Positions 1 to 8,115 of a stretch of DNA of 64,000 nucleotides are shown piece after piece. This stretch comes from JASHVB01 sp035535035. GTDB taxonomy: Bacteria; Pseudomonadota; Alphaproteobacteria; Acetobacterales; Acetobacteraceae. Where the stretch lies: the NCBI GenBank assembly GCA_035535035.1, contig DATLQW010000105.1:1-64000 (forward strand), given 5' to 3'. Position numbers and translations under genes: made by a program. A model generated the notes under the pieces. It saw only the letters and a program-made list of their open reading frames with translations, did no database searches and was not told the DNA's origin. Every line of letters begins with the position of its first letter. Positions within the stretch are counted from its first letter, which is position 1.

Positions 1-204
1 CGGCCCCCGCCTGCGGCGGCTGGCGGCATTGACAGGGGTCTGCCAGCCAGCGCTCGTTGCCACCATCGATTCGACGGCAAGTTTTGTGCCGGCTTTTGGG
101 CCGCCGCCGTTTATGCGCGGATTCTCGCCGCCGCTGACAGCCTGAGCAGGGCAGGCCAGGAGCACCGGCCAGACTATCGCCGGCAGCCTGCGACGCCGCA
201 CCAT
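1..204 (-). CDS. Partial secreted protein of unknown function (N-terminal 68 codons)
   Basis: An open frame begins with ATG at 204 and runs leftward without a stop to the window edge, so only the N terminus is visible. It has a classic signal peptide: an arginine-rich start (VRRRR), a hydrophobic core around LPAIVWPVLLAC, and an AQA cleavage site near residue 22. A purine-rich AGGACGGGGG stretch lies upstream of the ATG. The protein is divergent from ahcY. The mature part seen here is Gly/Ala-rich and not recognisable. The call rests on the signal peptide and the open frame; the product is unknown. Confidence 0.5.
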   Translation of the reverse strand, partial: MVRRRRLPAIVWPVLLACPAQAVSGGENPRINGGGPKAGTKLAVESMVATSAGWQTPVNAASRRRRGP

Positions 205-261
205 CGGAGCACCCCCGTCCTTGGGCCACTGCCGGAAGGCCGGCCGGGCACAGGCGAATCC

Positions 262-289
262 GTTGCACCTGGTGCAGCAACCTACCAGG
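262..289 (+). promoter_or_regulatory. Palindrome / possible H-type pseudoknot in the ahcY leader
   Basis: TGCACCTGGTGCA (264-276) is a perfect 13-base palindrome. The same bases allow an alternative fold: GTTGC (262-266) pairs with GCAAC (277-281), and CCTGGT (268-273) in the loop pairs with ACCAGG (284-289), giving an H-type pseudoknot. It lies about 70 bases before the ahcY start. It could be an operator for either divergent gene or an RNA element. It does not visibly match the SAH, SAM-II or SAM/SAH riboswitch sequences that I know. Confidence 0.35.
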
Positions 290-357
290 CGGCCAACGAT
301 CTCTTGCAGACATGCAGATATCTTTATATGAGTGATGACCCAACAGGAGTACGATGG

Positions 358-1656
358 ATGCCGAACACCCCGGACCACAAGGTGAAGGACAGCTCGCTGG
401 CGGACTGGGGCCGCAAGGAGATCGCCATGGCCGAGGACGAAATGCCCGGCCTCATGGCCATCCGCCAGGAATTCGGCACCAACCGGCCCTTGAAGGGCGC
501 CCGCATCGCCGGCTGCCTGCACATGACCATCCAGACCGCGGTGCTGATCGAAACGCTGCAGGTCCTCGGGGCCACGGTGCGCTGGTCGTCCTGCAACATC
601 TTCTCCACGCAGGACCACGCGGCCTCCGCCATTGCCGCCGCCGGCGTGCCGGTGTTCGCCTGGAAGGGGATGAGCGAGGAAGAGTTCTGGTGGTGCATCG
701 GCCAGACCATTCGCGGCCCCGGCGGCTGGACCCCAAACATGATCCTGGACGACGGCGGCGACCTGACCCTGCTGATGCACCAGAAATACCCGGAATTGCT
801 GCGGGACGTGCGCGGCATCTCCGAGGAGACCACCACCGGCGTCCACCGCCTCCGCGACATGGCACGCGACGGCAAACTGCTCACACCGGCGATCAACGTG
901 AATGACAGCGTGACGAAATCGAAGTTCGACAACCTGTACGGCTGCCGCGAATCGCTGGTGGATGGCATCCGCCGCGGCACCGACGTGATGATGGCCGGCA
1001 AGGTCGCGGTGGTGAACGGCTTCGGCGATGTCGGCAAAGGCTCGGCCGCCAGCCTGCGCAATGCCGGCTGTCGCGTGATGGTGACCGAAATCGATCCGAT
1101 CTGCGCGCTGCAAGCGGCCATGGAGGGCTACGCGGTCACCACCATGCACGAAGCCGCACCGGTCGGCGACATCTTCGTGACCGCGACCGGCAACGTCGAT
1201 GTCATCACGCTGGATCACATGCGGCAGATGAAGCACCGCGCCATCGTCTGCAATATCGGCCATTTCGATTCCGAGATCCAGATCGGGGCGCTGCGCAACT
1301 ACAAGTGGGAGAACGTCAAGCCGCAGGTCGATGAAGTGGTGTTTCCCGATGGCAAGCGCCTGATCGTGCTGTCTGAGGGCCGCCTGGTGAACCTGGGCAA
1401 CGCCACCGGCCATCCCAGCTTCGTGATGAGCGCGTCGTTCAGCAACCAAGTGCTGGCGCAGATCGAGCTGTTCACCGCTCCGCCCGGCAAATACGAGCGG
1501 CAGGTCTATACCTTGCCCAAGCAGCTCGACGAGAAGGTTGCCGCGCTGCATCTGGCGAAGGTCGGAGCCAAGCTGTCGGTCCTGACGCCGGAGCAAGCCG
1601 AGTACATCGGTGTTGATCCGGCCGGCCCGTTCAAGCACGACCTGTACCGCTACTAG
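358..1656 (+). CDS. ahcY: Adenosylhomocysteinase
   Basis: S-adenosyl-L-homocysteine hydrolase splits SAH into adenosine and homocysteine, removing the product inhibitor of methyltransferases in the cytoplasm and feeding the methionine cycle. The 432-residue product has the family N terminus (KVKDSSLADWGRKEI), the substrate-binding segment with TTTGVHRL, the NAD-binding GFGDVGKGSA near residues 221-230, the HFDSEI segment, and a C terminus ending in DLYRY, close to the usual KPDHYRY. The ATG at 358 is chosen because AGGAG at 345-349 is well spaced and the family start matches; the frame also stays open upstream through ATG 328 and TTG 304. The gene is monocistronic. Family assignment is certain. 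Confidence 0.98.
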   Translation: MPNTPDHKVKDSSLADWGRKEIAMAEDEMPGLMAIRQEFGTNRPLKGARIAGCLHMTIQTAVLIETLQVLGATVRWSSCNIFSTQDHAASAIAAAGVPVFAWKGMSEEEFWWCIGQTIRGPGGWTPNMILDDGGDLTLLMHQKYPELLRDVRGISEETTTGVHRLRDMARDGKLLTPAINVNDSVTKSKFDNLYGCRESLVDGIRRGTDVMMAGKVAVVNGFGDVGKGSAASLRNAGCRVMVTEIDPICALQAAMEGYAVTTMHEAAPVGDIFVTATGNVDVITLDHMRQMKHRAIVCNIGHFDSEIQIGALRNYKWENVKPQVDEVVFPDGKRLIVLSEGRLVNLGNATGHPSFVMSASFSNQVLAQIELFTAPPGKYERQVYTLPKQLDEKVAALHLAKVGAKLSVLTPEQAEYIGVDPAGPFKHDLYRY

Positions 1657-1732
1657 CGAGACCCGCCCGGTGGCGTAACGCCGGAACCTGGGTATAGTAG
1701 GTTCGGCGGCACACCAACGAAAGGCAGCGGCG

Positions 1733-2782
1733 ATGGAGTTCGGCATCTTCCACGAGTTTCCGTCGCTGCCCGGCCGGCCGGATGCGGAGGCGTTTGCCGA
1801 GGCCTTCGATCTTGTGGACGGCGCCGAACGCTGGGGCCTCGACGCGATCTGGCTGGCCGAACTGCATTTCGACCCGGATCGCTCGGTGCTGTCTTCCCCC
1901 ATGTGCGTCGCCAGCGCGATCGCGGCCCGTACCAGCCGCATCAAAATCGGTATCGCGGTGCAGGTGCTGCCGCTGTGCAATCCACTGCGGATTGCCGAAG
2001 AAGCCGCGACGGTTGACCAGATCAGCCGGGGCCGGCTGATCTTCGGCGTCGGCCGCAGTGGCGTGGCGAAAACCTATGAAGCCTATGGCGTACCGTACGC
2101 CGAGAGCCGCGACCGGTTCACCGAGACGCTGGACATCATCATCAAGGCGTGGACCGAACCGGTCCTATCCTATGCCGGGCACTACCACTCTTTCCAGAAC
2201 GTCGCCGTCACGCCACAGCCCTGCCAGAAGCCGCTGCCGCCGATCCGCGTCGCTGCCACCAGCCCGGATACGTTCGTTACCATCGGCCGCCAGGGTTTGC
2301 CGATCTTTCTCGCGGTGCGTCATGAAGACGCCCGCATGTTCGCGCCACAGATCGCGGCCTACCGGACAGCCTATTCCGCGGCCGGCCATCCTGGGAACGG
2401 TCAGGTGTTCCTCCGTGCGCCTGGATATATCGCGGCAACCACGGCGCAGGCGCGCGTCGATGCCGAGGCGAGCCTGATGCATTATTACCGCGCGCAAGCC
2501 AGGCTGCTGGCTGACTCGGCAACGCGTGCCGGAGTCGATGCGGTGGATCGCCGCAACCTCACCGCTGATCGCCTCGCGAGCATCACCTATGAGGAGGCGC
2601 TGCGCGGCTCGGTATTCATCGGCACCCCGGATACGGTCAGCCAACAGTTGCACGCACTTCACGATGAACTCGGGCTGGACGGCGTTCTGCTGGAGCTGAA
2701 TTGCGGCGGGGCAATTCCGCACCCCAACGTGTTGGCAGCGGTAAAGCTGCTATGCCAGGACGTGATGCCCCGCTTCCACTGA
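1733..2782 (+). CDS. LLM-class (luciferase-like) flavin-dependent oxidoreductase
   Basis: This is a 349-residue TIM-barrel monooxygenase of the bacterial luciferase superfamily, acting on an unknown substrate with reduced FMN or F420. Family signs are the start MEFGIFHEF, a WLAELHFD segment, SPMCVASAIAARTSRIKIG, the GRLIFGVGRSG turn and a C-terminal GTPDTVSQQL phosphate-binding helix. AAGG at 1721-1724 serves as the ribosome site. It starts 76 bp after ahcY on the same strand and converges with rho, leaving 38 bp. Nothing in the context indicates a substrate. The superfamily is clear, the specific reaction is not. Confidence 0.9.
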   Translation: MEFGIFHEFPSLPGRPDAEAFAEAFDLVDGAERWGLDAIWLAELHFDPDRSVLSSPMCVASAIAARTSRIKIGIAVQVLPLCNPLRIAEEAATVDQISRGRLIFGVGRSGVAKTYEAYGVPYAESRDRFTETLDIIIKAWTEPVLSYAGHYHSFQNVAVTPQPCQKPLPPIRVAATSPDTFVTIGRQGLPIFLAVRHEDARMFAPQIAAYRTAYSAAGHPGNGQVFLRAPGYIAATTAQARVDAEASLMHYYRAQARLLADSATRAGVDAVDRRNLTADRLASITYEEALRGSVFIGTPDTVSQQLHALHDELGLDGVLLELNCGGAIPHPNVLAAVKLLCQDVMPRFH

Positions 2783-2820
2783 CCCTTCATGCGGCGTTTG
2801 GTGACGGAACCGGTGCCCCG

Positions 2821-4095
2821 TCACGTGTTCATCGCATCGAAGAAATCATTGTTGGTCTTGCTGTATTTCAGCTTGTCCAGCAGGAACTCCATCGCGTCCA
2901 CGGTGCCCATCGGGTTCAGGATGCGGCGCAGCACCCACATCTTTGACAGCGTGCTTTTTTCAACCAGCAGCTCTTCCTTGCGCGTGCCCGACTTGGTGAT
3001 GTCGATCGCCGGGAAGGTTCGCTTGTCGGACAGCTTGCGGTCCAGGATGATTTCCGAGTTGCCGGTGCCTTTGAACTCCTCGAAGATCACCTCGTCCATG
3101 CGGCTGCCGGTATCGACCAGGGCCGTGGCGATGATCGTCAGGGAGCCGCCTTCCTCGATGTTGCGAGCAGCGCCGAAGAAGCGCTTGGGCCGTTGCAGGG
3201 CGTTGGCGTCCACGCCGCCGGTCAGTACCTTGCCGGACGACGGCACCACGGTGTTGTAGGCGCGCGCCAGCCGGGTGATGGAGTCGAGCAGAATCACCAC
3301 GTCGCGCTTATGCTCGACCAGGCGCTTGGCCTTCTCCAACACCATTTCGGTGACCTGCACGTGCCGGGTCGCCGGTTCGTCGAAGGTGGAGCTGATCACT
3401 TCGCCCTTCACCGAACGCGCCATGTCGGTGACTTCCTCCGGCCGCTCGTCAATCAGCAAGACGATAAGGAAGACCTCGGGGTGATTGGCGGCGATCGCCG
3501 TGGCGATGTTTTGCAGCATCACGGTTTTGCCGGTACGCGGCGGCGCCACGATCAACGCCCGCTGGCCCTTGCCGATCGGCGAGATCAGATCGATCACGCG
3601 CGGCGTGTTGTCCTTCGCCGGACCTTTGGCGACAGACTGGAAATTCTCCATCTCCATCTGCAGCCGCTCGTCGGGGTAGAGCGGGGTCAGATTGTCGAAG
3701 TTTATCCGGTGGCGAACCGATTCCGGCGGCTCGAAATTGACCGTATCGACCTTGAGGAGGGCAAAGTAGCGCTCGCCGTCCTTTGGGGCGCGGATCTGGC
3801 CTTCGACCGTGTCGCCGGTGCGCAAGCCAAACCGCCGGACCTGGCTGGGACTTACATAGATATCATCAGGGCCGGGCAGGTAGTTGGCTTCCGGACTGCG
3901 CAGGAAACCGAAGCCGTCCGGCAGGATTTCCAGCGTACCCTCGCCATGGATGGCCTGATCGTTCTCCGCCAGGTTTTTCAGGATCGCGAACATCATGTCC
4001 TGCTTCCGCAGGGATGATGCGTTCTCTATCTGCAACGACTCGGCGTAGCTGAGCAGATCGGATGGGGATTTTGCCTTGAGTTCAGCGAGGTGCAT
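2821..4095 (-). CDS. rho: Transcription termination factor Rho
   Basis: Rho is the hexameric RNA-dependent ATPase that ends transcription at unstructured C-rich sites. The 424-residue product shows the Rho_N helix bundle (about residues 1-45), the cold-shock-like RNA-binding domain with DGFGFLR (about 48-120), Walker A APPRTGKT (184-191), Walker B VVILLD (266-271) and the downstream DSITRLARAYN segment. Length and order are standard, with no insertion between the RNA-binding domain and the ATPase. It is the last gene of the leftward hemE-hemH-hemJ-rho block, separated from hemJ by 226 bp. Rho genes are commonly autoregulated through their leader, which would fit this gap, but I see no specific site. 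Confidence 0.98.
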   Translation of the reverse strand: MHLAELKAKSPSDLLSYAESLQIENASSLRKQDMMFAILKNLAENDQAIHGEGTLEILPDGFGFLRSPEANYLPGPDDIYVSPSQVRRFGLRTGDTVEGQIRAPKDGERYFALLKVDTVNFEPPESVRHRINFDNLTPLYPDERLQMEMENFQSVAKGPAKDNTPRVIDLISPIGKGQRALIVAPPRTGKTVMLQNIATAIAANHPEVFLIVLLIDERPEEVTDMARSVKGEVISSTFDEPATRHVQVTEMVLEKAKRLVEHKRDVVILLDSITRLARAYNTVVPSSGKVLTGGVDANALQRPKRFFGAARNIEEGGSLTIIATALVDTGSRMDEVIFEEFKGTGNSEIILDRKLSDKRTFPAIDITKSGTRKEELLVEKSTLSKMWVLRRILNPMGTVDAMEFLLDKLKYSKTNNDFFDAMNT

Positions 4096-4321
4096 CGTGA
4101 TGCCTCGGACGTGAGCGTGACGTGATTGAACGGGATTCGGGCGGGATGCCCAGAACCGGCGAAGACCATTCGTATGAGGAATGGCCGGTTGGTATCCCGC
4201 TAGGTAAGGAGATCCGGAGCGACCGTCGGCCGTCTCCAGTCTGGGGGAAGCCGCAGCCTAGCCGGGGTGGCCCGCCTGCGTCAACCGACAGGTAGGTAGC
4301 GGGTTGACGGAAGTCAAGCGG

Positions 4322-4774
4322 TCAGAATGGCCGCACGATCACCATGACCACGATGACCGCCAGAAGCAGCGTCGGGACCTCGTTGGCCAGCCGATAGAAG
4401 CCTTGCGGCCGAACGTTGCGGTCCACCAGGAAATCGCGCCGCCAACGGGAAACCATGCCGTGGAAGCCCGAGAGCAGAATGACCGCTGCCAGCTTGACGT
4501 GCCACCAGCCCCATCCCCAGTCAAGGATACCAGGCGTCAATACAAGCACGATGCCAAAGGTCCAGGTAGCGATCATCGCCGGCGTGGCGATCTGCCGGAG
4601 CAATCGGCGTTCCATGACCTTGAACCGCTCGCTTTCAGGCGATCCGGGAGCCGTCTCGCAGTGATAGACGTAGAGTCGCGGCAGATAGAACAACCCGGCC
4701 ATCCAGGCGACCATGGCAATGACATGCATCGCCTTGATCCATGGATAAACCGTCCTCAGTACGTCCAGCGTCAT
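4322..4774 (-). CDS. hemJ: Protoporphyrinogen oxidase HemJ (CopD-like membrane protein)
   Basis: HemJ is the membrane-bound oxygen-independent protoporphyrinogen IX oxidase of many alphaproteobacteria, the penultimate step of heme synthesis. The 150-residue product has four membrane spans, the conserved histidine region WIKAMHVIAMVAWMAG, the LFYLPRLYVYH segment, and the later HVKLAAV and RLANEVPTLLL segments. ATG 4774 was preferred over the longer open frame because homologues begin at this point. It sits between hemH and rho on the same strand, 52 bp after hemH, which supports the heme assignment. The segments seen match the family well. Confidence 0.9.
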   Translation of the reverse strand: MTLDVLRTVYPWIKAMHVIAMVAWMAGLFYLPRLYVYHCETAPGSPESERFKVMERRLLRQIATPAMIATWTFGIVLVLTPGILDWGWGWWHVKLAAVILLSGFHGMVSRWRRDFLVDRNVRPQGFYRLANEVPTLLLAVIVVMVIVRPF

Positions 4775-4826
4775 CCCGCGCGTCCCATAGCGTCCGGCGC
4801 GCATGTGAGGCTGTTGAGGAACCGGC

Positions 4827-5894
4827 TCACGCGGAATCCTCGACGCGACAAAGGCAGCCGGAGTATCGCCGGGGACAGGCGCGCGGTCCCCGATGACTGT
4901 GCGTGCCAATTCCCAACGCCAGGGCCCGACGCACGCCGCGGGCAAGCGCCGCGATGAAGCCGGTGTCCGAGTTTGGTGCCGGAACGCGAAAGTAGCCCGG
5001 AACTCCCAGCCGGTCTGCCAGATGCCGATATTCGACGTCGAGTTCCACCAGCGTTTCAGAATGCTCCGACACGAAAGCAATCGGCACAAGCATCACCGCG
5101 ACCCTATCGCGCGCCGCCCTTTCGATTTCAGAGATCGTGCTCGGCCCGATCCAGCGCACCGGCGTCGCTCGCGATTGATAGCAGATCACCCAGTCGATCA
5201 GCGGTTCCTTCCACGCATTCAAGACCGCCGCCACGGTCTGTTCAACCTGCCACCGATAGGGATCGCCCGAGGAGATGATCGCTTCCGGAAGTCCGTGCGC
5301 CGAGAACAATACGCGCAACGGCGTGTCTGCTGCCAAGCCTGAACGAGCCTGCGCATAGGCCGCCCGCACCAGGGCCGCAACCGAGGCAACGTAAGCATCC
5401 TCGGCAGCGTAGCAGCAGATCATATGGGTTGCAGCCACCAGGCCGGCCTTGGCGGCAGCCTCCTGCCACGCCGCCAGTGAGCTGCCGGTGGTTGTGGTGG
5501 AGAACTGCGGATAGAGCGGCAGCAGTACCACATCATCCGGCCGCCAGGCCCGCACCGCACCCGCCGCGGCATCACTGAACGGGTGCCAATACCGCATCGC
5601 GACGAAGCACCGGACCTGCATATCCGGCAGCGCGGCTTGCAGCGTCCTGGCCTGGGCGCGCGTCAGGTCCAACAGCGGTGAACAGCCGTCCAGCAGCGCG
5701 TAGTTGGCCCGGGCGGCCGGCAAACGGAGATACGCGATCGCTCGTCCCAGCAAGAAACGCAGCAAGAGCGGCACGCGCAGGATAGCGGGGTCGCGGAACA
5801 GGTTCAGGAGGAACGGCCGGATCGCCGGCAGCCGATCCGGACCACCCAGATTGAACAGGACGACCGCGACTCGGCGCCTCTGGTCAGCCGGCAC
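4827..5894 (-). CDS. hemH: Ferrochelatase
   Basis: Ferrochelatase inserts Fe2+ into protoporphyrin IX to make protoheme. The 355-residue protein has the N-terminal VVLFNLGGPD, the LLPLYPQFSTTTTGSS loop, the catalytic-histidine motif LFSAHGLPE, and the C-terminal VPIAFVSEHSETLVELD signature with its His and Glu. The start is taken as GTG 5894, which overlaps the end of hemE by 11 bases; the open frame extends further upstream inside hemE but with no family similarity. Overlap with hemE suggests translational coupling of two heme enzymes. Length is normal for the family. Confidence 0.96.
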   Translation of the reverse strand: MPADQRRRVAVVLFNLGGPDRLPAIRPFLLNLFRDPAILRVPLLLRFLLGRAIAYLRLPAARANYALLDGCSPLLDLTRAQARTLQAALPDMQVRCFVAMRYWHPFSDAAAGAVRAWRPDDVVLLPLYPQFSTTTTGSSLAAWQEAAAKAGLVAATHMICCYAAEDAYVASVAALVRAAYAQARSGLAADTPLRVLFSAHGLPEAIISSGDPYRWQVEQTVAAVLNAWKEPLIDWVICYQSRATPVRWIGPSTISEIERAARDRVAVMLVPIAFVSEHSETLVELDVEYRHLADRLGVPGYFRVPAPNSDTGFIAALARGVRRALALGIGTHSHRGPRACPRRYSGCLCRVEDSA

Positions 5895-6927
5895 GCACCT
5901 GCTCCACCAGCTCCGCAACGTGCCCGGGCGGGGTTTGCGGCACAACGCCATGGCCCAGATTGAACACGAACGGCCAGCCGCGCATCGAATCCAGGATACA
6001 AGCGGCTTCGACCCGCATGGCCGCCCCCCCGGCAAGCAGCGCGAGTGGGTCGAGATTTCCTTGCAACACCACCGGCCCCCGCATCTGAGCCTTCGCCAGC
6101 ACAAGGTCCGTGCCGGTGTCCAACCCGACCGCGTGAACCCCGGTCGTTCGCACGTATTCACCGATCAGCAGGCCCGCCAAACGGGGAAATCCGATCACCG
6201 GCACGGTCGGATGCAACCGGCCGAGCTCACCCACGATGCGACGCGTCGTCCGTACCACATGCGAGCGGAACTGGCGCGGCGACAGCACGCCAGCCCAGGA
6301 ATCGAACAGCATCACGGCTTCGGCACCCGCATCGATCTGCGCCGACAGATAGCTCACCGTGGCGTCCGCGATGATGTCGAGCAACCGGGTGAACAACGCC
6401 GGATCGCCGAATGCCATGGCGCGGGTCGCGCCGAAGTCGCGTGACCCTCCACCTTCGACCATGTAGCAAGCCACGGTAAACGGCGACCCGGCGAAGCCGA
6501 TCAGGGCCGCATTGCCCAAGCCTTCCGCCAGCAGCGTCTGCCGGACCCGGCGCACTGTCTCAAGAATGGGTGCCACGCGATCCAGCAGGTGGCCCGGATC
6601 CAGGTCAGCCAGTCCGGAAGCATCCCGCAACGGGGGCAACACCGGCCCTTCACCTTCACGGAAAGCCAAACCCTGTCCCAAAGCCCAGGGAACCATCAGG
6701 ATATCGCTGAACAGGATCGCCGCATCCAGCCGATAGCGGCGGATCGGCTGCAACGTAACCTCGGTCGCCAGCGCCGGGGTCGTGCATAGCGCAATGAAGT
6801 CCTTGGCCTTGCTTCGTATGGCCCGATATTCCGGAAGATAGCGTCCGGCCTGGCGCATCAGCCAGACCGGTGGCGGCCATACGGCCTCTCCCGTCAGGGT
6901 TCGCAACAGGCGCTTCGGTGTGTCCAT
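5884..6927 (-). CDS. hemE: Uroporphyrinogen decarboxylase
   Basis: HemE converts uroporphyrinogen III to coproporphyrinogen III by four decarboxylations. The 347-residue product shows the diagnostic VWLMRQAGRYLPEYR near the N terminus, the second signature with DAAILFSDIL and VPWALGQG, the GFAGSPFTVACYM segment, and the VGLDTGTDL region. It is the first gene of the leftward block and reads away from the probable replication origin, as in Caulobacter. hemH starts inside its last codons. Its promoter must lie within 6928-7207. Confidence 0.97.
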   Translation of the reverse strand: MDTPKRLLRTLTGEAVWPPPVWLMRQAGRYLPEYRAIRSKAKDFIALCTTPALATEVTLQPIRRYRLDAAILFSDILMVPWALGQGLAFREGEGPVLPPLRDASGLADLDPGHLLDRVAPILETVRRVRQTLLAEGLGNAALIGFAGSPFTVACYMVEGGGSRDFGATRAMAFGDPALFTRLLDIIADATVSYLSAQIDAGAEAVMLFDSWAGVLSPRQFRSHVVRTTRRIVGELGRLHPTVPVIGFPRLAGLLIGEYVRTTGVHAVGLDTGTDLVLAKAQMRGPVVLQGNLDPLALLAGGAAMRVEAACILDSMRGWPFVFNLGHGVVPQTPPGHVAELVEQVRAG

Positions 6928-7207
6928 TGGGAAATCAGAGACAAGAAAGAATCTTTACTGGGTGATGATGCAGTAGGGCCTGTGGATTGCGGGGTACCCG
7001 CCGCCGCCGGAGTTTCCGGTCGTTTGTCCACATCAGAGTCACCCTGCAAGTAGCGCTGCCGCCGAAGCATTCAGGCACTATCCGCACCTGATGGACAATT
7101 GCTGCCAGCTATCCCGGTGTCGCGCAAGGGCACGGGTTATCCCCGCCTTGCCTCGCCGCTGGGCCAGGTGGGCTGACGGTCCCGGCTATCTCCGTTATCC
7201 TCCGCCT
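6928..7207. other. Probable chromosomal replication origin (oriC) between hemE and ppsR
   Basis: The 280 bp gap between divergent hemE and ppsR corresponds to the location of oriC in Caulobacter crescentus and Rickettsia prowazekii, where hemE and the RP001/DUF299 gene flank the origin. Visible here are DnaA-box-like 9-mers: TTGTCCACA (7024-7032, one mismatch to TTATCCACA), TGTGGATTG (6981-6989, reverse orientation), TTATCCCCG (7137-7145) and TTATCCTCC (7195-7203). The stretch 6929-6975 is A/T-richer than its surroundings and could unwind. Two GANTC sites (6949-6953, 7036-7040) could be CcrM targets. The region must also hold the promoters of both flanking genes. The boxes are few and mostly weak, so gene order carries most of the weight. 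Confidence 0.62.
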
Positions 7208-8074
7208 ATGGATAATCATCGGATCAACCTTCACCTGGTCTCCGACGCGACCGGTGAGACGCTGAACGCGATAGCCCGGGCAACGACGGTCCAGTTCGAG
7301 CATGCGGAGATCATCCATCACCGGTGGAGCCTGATCCGTACCCGGTTTCAGCTTCACCGCGTACTGGGAGGCATAGAGCATGAACCCGGCCCGGTATTGT
7401 CCACGCTTGTTGACCGGGCGCTGCGCAGCGAGTTGGAAACCACCTGCCTGCGGCTGAACGTGCCGGTGGTCAACGTGCTCGATCCGGTCATGAATCTGTT
7501 GCAGGAATCGATCGGGGAGCAGGCGTCGGCCCGGCCCGGCCGGCAATATGCGTTGGATGCCGACTATTTCCGCCGGATTGACGCGATGCACTACGTCCTC
7601 GCCCATGATGACGGCCAGGCCGCGGCCGGTCTGGCGGAAGCGGACGTCATCCTGGTCGGCGTGTCGCGCAGTTCGAAGACGCCCACCTGCTTCTACCTCG
7701 CCAATCGCGGTATCAAGGCTGCCAACGTCCCGCTTGTCCCCAACCTGCCGATCCCGGCGGACCTGGAGAAGCAGCATTGTCCGGTGATCGGCCTGACTCT
7801 CGACCTCGCCGCCTTGATCGAGATCCGGCGCTTTCGCCTGCGCATGATCGCGGCGGGCGGTCCGACCGGGGCGGTTCGCCAGACCACCACCGAATACGTC
7901 GATGAGGACGCGGTCCGTTCCGAATTGCTCTGGGCGCGCCGCCTCTGCAACAGCCGGGGCTGGCCCGTCATCGACGTGACCCGCCGCTCGATCGAGGAGA
8001 CCGCGGCGACGGTGCTGCAGTTGATGGACGCCTGGCATGAACGCCGGAAGGCCGCACAGCCGTCCACGTTGTGA
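7208..8074 (+). CDS. ppsR: PEP synthase / pyruvate phosphate dikinase regulatory protein (DUF299)
   Basis: This bifunctional kinase/pyrophosphorylase of the DUF299 family switches phosphoenolpyruvate synthase or pyruvate,phosphate dikinase off and on by ADP-dependent threonine phosphorylation and Pi-dependent dephosphorylation. The 288-residue product starts with the family sequence INLHLVSDATGETLN and has the P-loop GVSRSSKTPTCFYLANRG near residue 151. ATG 7208 matches the family start; the open frame extends about 40 codons upstream into the putative origin. Its position beside hemE is the conserved origin-flanking arrangement. leuS follows 41 bp downstream. Confidence 0.94.
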   Translation: MDNHRINLHLVSDATGETLNAIARATTVQFEHAEIIHHRWSLIRTRFQLHRVLGGIEHEPGPVLSTLVDRALRSELETTCLRLNVPVVNVLDPVMNLLQESIGEQASARPGRQYALDADYFRRIDAMHYVLAHDDGQAAAGLAEADVILVGVSRSSKTPTCFYLANRGIKAANVPLVPNLPIPADLEKQHCPVIGLTLDLAALIEIRRFRLRMIAAGGPTGAVRQTTTEYVDEDAVRSELLWARRLCNSRGWPVIDVTRRSIEETAATVLQLMDAWHERRKAAQPSTL

Positions 8075-8115
8075 CGGGACTTGCCTGGCGACCCGCCCCG
8101 GTCGATACAGACATC

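Noticed and set aside
241..300. Possible known SAH or SAM-II riboswitch before ahcY
   Set aside because: The pairings form a pseudoknot, but the sequence lacks the conserved bases of known classes that I can recall. It is kept only as an unassigned element.
4279..4317. Inverted repeats GTCAACC/GGTTGAC and TTGAC-GGAA-GTCAA between hemJ and rho
   Set aside because: Short and overlapping, with several possible pairings and no clear role. They could be chance palindromes, so they are not called as an operator or terminator.
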